This document shows positions 36,302 to 41,634 of a stretch of DNA of 41,634 nt, piece after piece (position 1 is the stretch's first letter; every line of letters starts with the position of its first letter). The notes under the pieces were generated by a model that worked only from the letters and a program-made list of their open reading frames with translations, ran no database searches and was not told the DNA's origin. Origin of the DNA: Methanofastidiosum sp. (GTDB taxonomy: Archaea; Methanobacteriota_B; Thermococci; Methanofastidiosales; Methanofastidiosaceae); NCBI GenBank assembly GCA_013178285.1, contig JABLXD010000016.1, forward strand, positions 1 to 41,634. The letters are read 5' to 3'. Both the position numbers and the translations under genes were made by a program.

Positions 36302-36317
36302 GATATAAAAAGCTTTC
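36302..36317 (-). promoter_or_regulatory. TATA/BRE promoter of the thermosome gene
   Basis: The minus strand reads GAAAGCTTTTTATATC, a BRE-like GAAAGC followed by TTTTTATATC, ~50-64 bases before the ATG. A leader of about 25 bases holds GAGGTG. The strength of the elements fits a highly expressed gene. Confidence 0.65.
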
Positions 36318-36387
36318 TATCTAAAAAATAAACAGAATAGTTTTTAATAGCTATAATTGATAAAAATAATAATTTAATTTTTAAGAA

Positions 36388-37101
36388 TTATAGATTAAAC
36401 ATCAATATTGAACCCACATCTTTTTCTAGCTCTACTTGAATCTCTGTACTCTCTGTTATAGAATTTTTTATTTCATAAAAGAGAGGTTCAAATGTTTTAG
36501 ATCCATATACATTTAAGAAAATTATATTGTGTTCAACTGTATTTTTATCAATTTCAATTTTAGATGTAACTTTAGATACTTCAAGCCCTGAATCATAAAG
36601 GAATCTCAATAGTTTCCTATTAACGGCGACAATCTTTTCATTGAAAACTAGAGAAAGGGATAATATTTTGGAACATATGATCGCAGTTTGATCGGGCATT
36701 GTTTCAGAGAATTTGTTATACAGATTTCTCCAACTTTTATTATAGACTTCCATTTCATCTTTTTCCATACCTTCTCTTAACTTTGTGTAACCAAGTTCAA
36801 CTTCTTTCTTTAGAACGTATTCTTTTATAGTCCTAATTTTGATTCCTTTTTCAATAAGAGTTTCATAAAAAGTTCTTATCTCTTCATCTTTTGGAACTGG
36901 CCCCTTTGCCCAGTAAGATAATACTCTTACCTGTTCACCCAGTAGCTCTTCACCACGGTGAACTTTCATAAGGATATCCACTAGTTCTTCTGGCATGATA
37001 ACCTCTTCGATATGAAGAGATTTCATCAATGATTCAGCTTGAGAATACTTACTTTTTGAAACAAAAAGAGAAACATCACAAATAGCCGTACTTTTATTCA
37101 A
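36388..37101 (-). CDS. unknown protein, 237 aa
   Basis: I do not recognise this protein. It is soluble (no membrane segment or signal peptide) and mostly helical. The N-terminus, ICDVSLFVSKSKYSQAESLM then VIMPEELVDIL, looks faintly like a PIN nuclease domain (an early Asp and a later Glu in PEEL). I see no complete set of PIN acidic residues, so this stays a hint. The second half reads FLNVYGSKTFEPLFYEI and is not familiar. The TTG at 37101 has GGTGG six bases upstream, and the gene follows the RAM-domain gene by 27 bases on the same strand, suggesting one transcript. Confidence 0.6.
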   Translation of the reverse strand: MNKSTAICDVSLFVSKSKYSQAESLMKSLHIEEVIMPEELVDILMKVHRGEELLGEQVRVLSYWAKGPVPKDEEIRTFYETLIEKGIKIRTIKEYVLKKEVELGYTKLREGMEKDEMEVYNKSWRNLYNKFSETMPDQTAIICSKILSLSLVFNEKIVAVNRKLLRFLYDSGLEVSKVTSKIEIDKNTVEHNIIFLNVYGSKTFEPLFYEIKNSITESTEIQVELEKDVGSILMFNL

Positions 37102-37128
37102 GAGACCACCAAAAAAAATAAATTATAT

Positions 37129-37362
37129 TTATACTGATATTACTATAGCAGTTGTTGTATCAATTACACCTTCTATGTAATGAATCTGTTGGATTACAGT
37201 TTTTGTTAACTCCCCAAGGTCATTTGCTTTTATTTTTGCAATTGCATCGTATGGTCCAGTTATAACATCAGCTTCTATTACTCCTTCGATCTTCTTCACA
37301 GACTCAATAACTTCTTTTATTTTTCCAATTGATACAGTTATTAACACATATGCATATACCAT
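37129..37362 (-). CDS. stand-alone Lrp/AsnC RAM (ligand-binding) domain
   Basis: The 77-residue protein is only the C-terminal effector half of an Lrp/AsnC regulator: MVYAYVLITVSIGKIKEVIE, then IEGVIEADVITGPYDAIAKIKA and IEGVIDTTTAIVI. The VITGPYDAIAKI stretch is the RAM core. There is no helix-turn-helix, so it cannot bind DNA alone. Such stand-alone RAM proteins usually form rings that bind amino acids and may modulate full-length regulators. GGTG lies before the ATG. The unknown 237-aa gene follows 27 bases downstream. Confidence 0.87.
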   Translation of the reverse strand: MVYAYVLITVSIGKIKEVIESVKKIEGVIEADVITGPYDAIAKIKANDLGELTKTVIQQIHYIEGVIDTTTAIVISV

Positions 37363-37463
37363 TAGAGCACCTATATTATGTTAGTATACAAAGTATTTAA
37401 ACATTTCTTTTTATCACGTCAAAATAGAAAAAATTAAAAATTAATTTGGAGATATAATGCTTT

Positions 37464-39029
37464 TCAATGAATTCCGAGTGATGGATTAAAAACTCCACTT
37501 TCAATTACTTGATCCTTGAGTTTGGCAAGTTCCATTATTTCTTTTTCAAAATCTATGGCATTGATAGAGGTCCAATGGATCGAATCAGGAATAAAAAATT
37601 CATAGATGGGGTAGTTTCCATCCCATGCTTCCCCCAATCGCGGCAAGGCTACAGTTCCAGCAATTCTGATGTTTGAAAATCCAGTTTTTCCCATTAACTC
37701 GGATATTTTTTGAAGCCTATTATTCCCTATTGCAACTCCTGCAGTCTGGAGATATTCTCTCCATGGTTTCATTTTATCTATTACTTCTTCAAGACTTTTA
37801 ACACCGAAAACTCTGATTAGTCTGTTTTGCCCTATAGGATTTAGATTAAATTTAGATTCATAGATCACTGCAAAGTTTTGTTCTGAAGATGAAAAAATCC
37901 TCTGACCTCCGTCAAACTCTGGCCTCGAAATAATTTCTCCAATTTTAACTTCCCTTAATTTTCTGAAAAAGTTTGTCTGGGGAATTGACTTTGATAGTTT
38001 TTCCATTTCATCGGCTAATGCCTCAGCGAATTCTATTGGACTAAGCTCCCCGCCTTCTTCAACAAAAAATCCAAAAGCAGGAGACCCGCACATATAACCT
38101 TCATATCCAATTCCATCAATTGCAGCAAGCCCAGCAACGTCCCTATTTGCCATCTCTTTCGCAATTAGCTCTACCCCAAATTTTCCACCGTGGTAGCAAC
38201 CTTTGATGGAGATGCCTTCTTTATTTAGCTCATCTATTCTGCCCTTAACGGACATTGCTGTTTGAGTACTCGAAACAACACTGACCACATTTGAATTTCT
38301 GAAAATCACGTCCTCAATTGATTGGTCCCCTCCCGCCCATGGAACAACAGCGATTGTTTCACCAATCTCTTTGCTTTTTTCTGCAACAGATTCAGCATAT
38401 AACGGTGCAAATAGAGGTTGGACTGAAGGTGTTTTAATTAGGCCCGAAGCCTTTACAATACTTGCAATAAAGATGCCCAGACTTTCAATAAAACCTGGAA
38501 CATTAGAAGGCGTTATGTAAGTCACTAACTCTATTTCTTTACCATATTGGGATATTTTTTTTAGGGCAATTTTATCTCTAAATCCTGCATAGGCCCTAAC
38601 AAAAGTATTTGCCCCTTCAATTGGGGCGAAACTTTTGAAGACTTCAGGAGGTAAGCTCAAAGTTGACAAGAAATTAATAGTTTTTTCATCGATTTTATAT
38701 ATAGACCTAAATTGAAAAAATTCTATTAACTCTGGAGAAAGATTTGTAAGTACGGGTAACAACTCAAGAGCAATCTTCTTTTTTTCATATTTATTATCTG
38801 ACCAAGTTCTTGATACTTCTCCATACGCCCTGGCAATCTCAGAAAATGGCATATCTGTGAGGTATTTTTTCCTATTTTCCTTTAGACCTCTTACTATTTC
38901 CTTTATGTTATCCTGATTAATACTTGGTATCAGTAAAGTATAGTCATTAACTTTTTTCTCACTAAATTCCATTTCTTTTTCAATTGACTTTAGAGAGTTA
39001 GGTAAGTAGTAGCCTTTTAACTCTGACAT
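37464..39029 (-). CDS. LuxC-like acyl-CoA/acyl-protein reductase
   Basis: The 521-residue protein fits the LuxC family, an aldehyde dehydrogenase-fold enzyme that reduces an acyl group, handed over from LuxE, to an aldehyde with NADPH. Motifs are YITPSNVPGFIESLGIFIAS (about 171-190), VVPWAGGDQSIEDVI and IDGIGYEGYMCGSPAFGFFV, where C314 is the likely acyl-accepting cysteine. The protein is somewhat longer than the ~480-residue bacterial LuxC. It directly follows the LuxE-like gene (TAAATG junction), so the two work together. No luxAB or luxD is present, and archaeal membranes lack fatty acids, so the substrate is unknown. Confidence 0.85.
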   Translation of the reverse strand: MSELKGYYLPNSLKSIEKEMEFSEKKVNDYTLLIPSINQDNIKEIVRGLKENRKKYLTDMPFSEIARAYGEVSRTWSDNKYEKKKIALELLPVLTNLSPELIEFFQFRSIYKIDEKTINFLSTLSLPPEVFKSFAPIEGANTFVRAYAGFRDKIALKKISQYGKEIELVTYITPSNVPGFIESLGIFIASIVKASGLIKTPSVQPLFAPLYAESVAEKSKEIGETIAVVPWAGGDQSIEDVIFRNSNVVSVVSSTQTAMSVKGRIDELNKEGISIKGCYHGGKFGVELIAKEMANRDVAGLAAIDGIGYEGYMCGSPAFGFFVEEGGELSPIEFAEALADEMEKLSKSIPQTNFFRKLREVKIGEIISRPEFDGGQRIFSSSEQNFAVIYESKFNLNPIGQNRLIRVFGVKSLEEVIDKMKPWREYLQTAGVAIGNNRLQKISELMGKTGFSNIRIAGTVALPRLGEAWDGNYPIYEFFIPDSIHWTSINAIDFEKEIMELAKLKDQVIESGVFNPSLGIH

Positions 39030-40316
39030 TTAACCAGCCACCGTTTTTGCAAGTACTCCAGAACACCCTCTACTTTCAATTCTTGGGAGTCTCTCAATGC
39101 TAAGAAGAATTGGAGTAGTTTTGTTGCATCCTGGACATCCATCATAGTCTACCTTTAATTTATCTCCTGTAGTAATAAATCCAGGGAAGGATCTTGAAGA
39201 TGGTTCGAGGAACGCATAGTTTCCAGTAACCTTACCTTCTTGGGGTATGGGTTCCATATGCTCATCAAACAATATTACTTCCATCCAAGGAGGAACATGC
39301 TTGTTGTTTTCTTCCGTACAATCAATCATAATTGAGTTTGCCTCTGTCATTCCATAAAGATCGATATATCTCTTTGGATCTAATCCAAAAGCCTCTTCAA
39401 TCAACTCATTCATTTTATCTCTGCTGACAATTGATCTTCCTTTAAATCCACCTGTTGAAGCCAAAAAGCTATCTTCGCCAATCTTTGCATTAATTCCATG
39501 TTCCAAAACATATTTTGCAGTGTCAATTATTAAAAATGGTGGCCCCATAAAGACTACTTTTTTCCCCTGATTTTTTTCAAGCTCATTTACTATGTTTCGT
39601 ATTGCATTCTTCTCAATCCTGGGGAGCATCTTCTTGATAAAATAATTCATTGCCTTCTCTTTAGAAGATCTTGGACCCCTCATTCTAAGCCTTATTATAT
39701 CAGCTTTTAATTCCTCGAATGCATGGAAGACATTGCCCGGAGATATGTAGTCAGCAACAACTTTTCCATTGAATCCTACTTGGAGAAAAGTTTTTTTTGG
39801 AATTCCAAGAATGAATTTCTCCTTACCTTTGTCAAGTTTTAGAGTTGCATCAATTGCTTCAGTGTAAGATCTAATAAGTATTGACCTAGTAAATTCGTCT
39901 CTTGGCAAAAATGTAAGTTTCCCAGAAGTACCGCTACTAAAACCAAGTAACATTCCATTTGAATAAAATTCTTGAAGAAAACTTTCCAGTGAACCCATGC
40001 CCTTAGGGGTGAAGTCTATAGGAACTGAAGATATTCTATCAATCCATTTTTTAAATTCCTGTGGGCTCTTTTCTGGCGATTCCATTTGATACGACTTAAA
40101 TACGCCATCAGGTATTACGATCTTATGAAAATCTTCAGGCTTAATCTCTCCATTAATTCCCTTTAACTTACAATAATCGTGATAAAATTTATTGTTTTCA
40201 AAATGATACTTGTGAGACATCCTAATTGCTTTATGTCTTAGTTTTTGTACATCTTCCCTTTTTTTGAAATAGTTTTCAGAAGAAACGAGTTTTTCAATTA
40301 AATCGGTATCAAACAT
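39030..40316 (-). CDS. LuxE-like acyl-protein synthetase
   Basis: The 428-residue protein fits the LuxE family, an adenylate-forming enzyme that activates a carboxylic acid with ATP and passes it, via a Cys near its C-terminus, to LuxC. The P-loop-like motif FSSGTSGKLTFLPRDEF (about 126-142) is present, as are DLYGMTEANSIM (about 330) and FITTGDKLKVD. The C-terminal region has CPGC and ends with C418 in SRGCSGVLAKTVAG, ten residues from the end, like the acyl-carrying Cys of LuxE. GGTGATTAA lies before the ATG. The luxC-like gene follows with no gap. A second UbiA gene diverges 143 bases away. Confidence 0.85.
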   Translation of the reverse strand: MFDTDLIEKLVSSENYFKKREDVQKLRHKAIRMSHKYHFENNKFYHDYCKLKGINGEIKPEDFHKIVIPDGVFKSYQMESPEKSPQEFKKWIDRISSVPIDFTPKGMGSLESFLQEFYSNGMLLGFSSGTSGKLTFLPRDEFTRSILIRSYTEAIDATLKLDKGKEKFILGIPKKTFLQVGFNGKVVADYISPGNVFHAFEELKADIIRLRMRGPRSSKEKAMNYFIKKMLPRIEKNAIRNIVNELEKNQGKKVVFMGPPFLIIDTAKYVLEHGINAKIGEDSFLASTGGFKGRSIVSRDKMNELIEEAFGLDPKRYIDLYGMTEANSIMIDCTEENNKHVPPWMEVILFDEHMEPIPQEGKVTGNYAFLEPSSRSFPGFITTGDKLKVDYDGCPGCNKTTPILLSIERLPRIESRGCSGVLAKTVAG

Positions 40317-40459
40317 TTAATCACCATATGCAATATCCTCAATGAGAATTTGTTTAATTTCAATTAACTATATATAAAAAATTTTCGGTGAAGCTAAATT
40401 TAATTTTCTAAATAAATCGAAACATTTATAATTTTTATATATTTTAAAAATTAGATAAA

Positions 40460-41383
40460 ATGGGATTAAAAAAAGGAAACTTGACTTCTTGGATTAAGAT
40501 AACTAGGCTACAATTTTATCCCATGACTTGGCTTGCGTATACAGTAGGTGCTTTATGTTCTTTTAAGATTCTGGATAACTTCAATTTTATGGCATATATT
40601 CTTGGATACGTCACTATGTTTTTGATAGAATTTGCAACTGTAGTTTCAAATGAATATTATGACTATGAAACAGATAAAATCAACAAAAACTATAGTCAAT
40701 TTACTGGTGGATCTAGAATGATTGTTGAAGGAAAGATTACCTTCAAGCAAGCAAGAAATGCCATAGTTATCTCCCTTGTCTTAGCCCTAATTTTGGGGAT
40801 TTTTCTAACATTTATCTATAATAGATATTCAATCTATATAGTGTCAATTGGGGCGTTACTAGGTTTGGCTTATACTGTGCCCCCTCTTAAATTATCCTAC
40901 CGAGGATTGGGAGAAATGGATGTAGGAATAACACATAGCTTTTACATTGTATTGGCTGGATTTTTGTTGCAGGCACCTACACCAGGTATTCTTCTTCCTT
41001 GGTTAGTATCAATACCTCTTTTTTTTGCAATTTTTGGGGCAATAATTCTTGCTGGCTTTCCAGATTATGAAGCAGATGAAAAAATAGGAAAAAGAACGAT
41101 TACCGTTGTTTTAGGAAAAAGAAATGCTTCAATAGTATCTTTTTTATCCATATCTCTTTCTATTATTTCTAGTATTTTAATAGCATATTTTGGCATACTT
41201 GGGTTTGCAAGCGTGATTTTCCTAATCGTTATAATTCACGGAATTGCACTATTATACTTATTATATTCTAAAGTCATGCAAAATTTAATAGAAACAAGAA
41301 TAGACAAACTACTTCAAATTTCTTTATCATATATACTATGGTTCACTTTGATTCCTATTTTGTATTTATTAAATATTTTTTAG
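40460..41383 (+). CDS. UbiA-family prenyltransferase, second copy
   Basis: The 307-residue membrane protein has 8-9 helices and the two metal motifs NEYYDYETD (residues 64-72) and FPDYEADEKIGKRTI (about 205-219). The YTVPPLKLSYRGLGE signature is shared with the copy at 21643, so the two are paralogues of the MenA-like branch. The first motif has NE where the other copy has ND. The acceptor is unknown; a quinone-like ring or lipid is possible. It diverges from the luxE-like gene. A TATA-like ATTTATAATTTTTATAT lies 15-35 bases before the ATG, with no ribosome site, so it is probably leaderless. Confidence 0.9.
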   Translation: MGLKKGNLTSWIKITRLQFYPMTWLAYTVGALCSFKILDNFNFMAYILGYVTMFLIEFATVVSNEYYDYETDKINKNYSQFTGGSRMIVEGKITFKQARNAIVISLVLALILGIFLTFIYNRYSIYIVSIGALLGLAYTVPPLKLSYRGLGEMDVGITHSFYIVLAGFLLQAPTPGILLPWLVSIPLFFAIFGAIILAGFPDYEADEKIGKRTITVVLGKRNASIVSFLSISLSIISSILIAYFGILGFASVIFLIVIIHGIALLYLLYSKVMQNLIETRIDKLLQISLSYILWFTLIPILYLLNIF

Positions 41384-41414
41384 GATAATTGTTGGAGATA
41401 ATTTTCAAGGATAG

Positions 41415-41429
41415 AAAGTTTTATATATG
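41415..41429 (+). promoter_or_regulatory. TATA/BRE promoter of the tRNA pair
   Basis: GAAAGTTTTATATAT (starting at 41414) is a strong archaeal promoter: BRE GAAAG followed by TTTATATAT, ~24-30 bases before the first tRNA. No second promoter is seen between the two tRNA genes, which are only five bases apart, so they are cotranscribed. Confidence 0.7.
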
Positions 41430-41451
41430 ATTCTGAAATCGGAATCTTCAT

Positions 41452-41524
41452 GCCGCCATAGCTCAGTAGGTAGAGCGCTCGACTGTTAATCGAATGGTCG
41501 CAGGTTCGAGTCCTGCTGGCGGCG
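41452..41524 (+). tRNA. tRNA-Asn (GUU)
   Basis: The 73-base sequence folds as a normal cloverleaf. Acceptor GCCGCCA pairs with TGGCGGC, D stem GCTC/GAGC, anticodon loop CTGTTAA with anticodon GTT, and T stem GCAGG/CCTGC with loop TTCGAGT. One end pair of the anticodon stem is C-A. No intron is seen, and CCA is not encoded. Confidence 0.95.
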
Positions 41525-41529
41525 CTCCT

Positions 41530-41603
<74 letters not shown>

Positions 41604-41634
41604 CACATTTCTTAAATTCTTCCAACCATTGCAA

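Overview
The window is an AT-rich stretch of an archaeal chromosome. The evidence is the archaeal-type threonyl-tRNA synthetase, Pth2-type peptidyl-tRNA hydrolase, a group II chaperonin (thermosome), TATA/BRE promoters (commonly GAAAG followed by a TTTATATA-like box), GGTGA or GGAGG ribosome binding sites, and two tRNA genes without an encoded CCA. Oxygen-sensitive or anaerobe-type genes (class II ribonucleotide reductase, indolepyruvate ferredoxin oxidoreductase, superoxide reductase, HypB) point to an anaerobe. Two PAS proteins share a C-terminal module that I associate with methanogen-type Euryarchaeota. I would guess a mesophilic, methanogen-related euryarchaeon, but no methanogenesis gene lies here and the lineage is not proven.

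Layout. 1-2.97 kb: a 5'-truncated TrkA-N/DHH phosphoesterase, a DUF4349 membrane protein, a previously uncalled 52-residue membrane protein and a secreted protein with a Gly/Cys tail. 3.0-8.1 kb (minus): a tight thrS, flavoprotein, purA, pth2 operon. 8.3-11.3 kb: ubiX, a CoA-disulfide-reductase-like enzyme with a cysteine insertion, a NifX-like protein, an isolated GcvH-like protein and a gene relic. 11.3-15.9 kb: class II ribonucleotide reductase, hypB, a PAS sensor, mntP. 16-21 kb: an iron-sulfur and sulfur-handling block (IscU-MIP18 fusion, an IscS-like protein without its PLP lysine, DsrE, TusA, IorA, OsmC). 21-28.7 kb: UbiA prenyltransferase, a second PAS sensor, a split desulforedoxin/superoxide reductase pair, a Lon-type protease, nitroreductase, secreted and membrane proteins. 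28.8-37.4 kb: uvrA, a DUF212 protein, a histidine kinase, an AlkD-like protein, thermosome, an unknown protein and a lone RAM domain. 37.4-41.4 kb: a luxC/luxE-like acid-reduction pair divergent from a second UbiA. 41.4 kb to the end: tRNA-Asn and a tRNA with anticodon CAU.

How the parts may work together. The most coherent system is the sulfur block. The IscS homologue has lost its Schiff-base lysine and several other PLP contacts but keeps its mobile-loop cysteine. It is cotranscribed with an IscU carrying a MIP18-like tail and lies beside DsrE and TusA. This suggests iron-sulfur assembly from sulfide or persulfide rather than from cysteine. UbiX and two UbiA enzymes fit prenyl-flavin and prenyl-lipid or quinone chemistry. 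The LuxC/LuxE pair implies reduction of an unknown carboxylic acid to an aldehyde, with no luciferase in view. No CRISPR array, insertion sequence or prophage was seen, and no gap above 300 bases lacks a gene.
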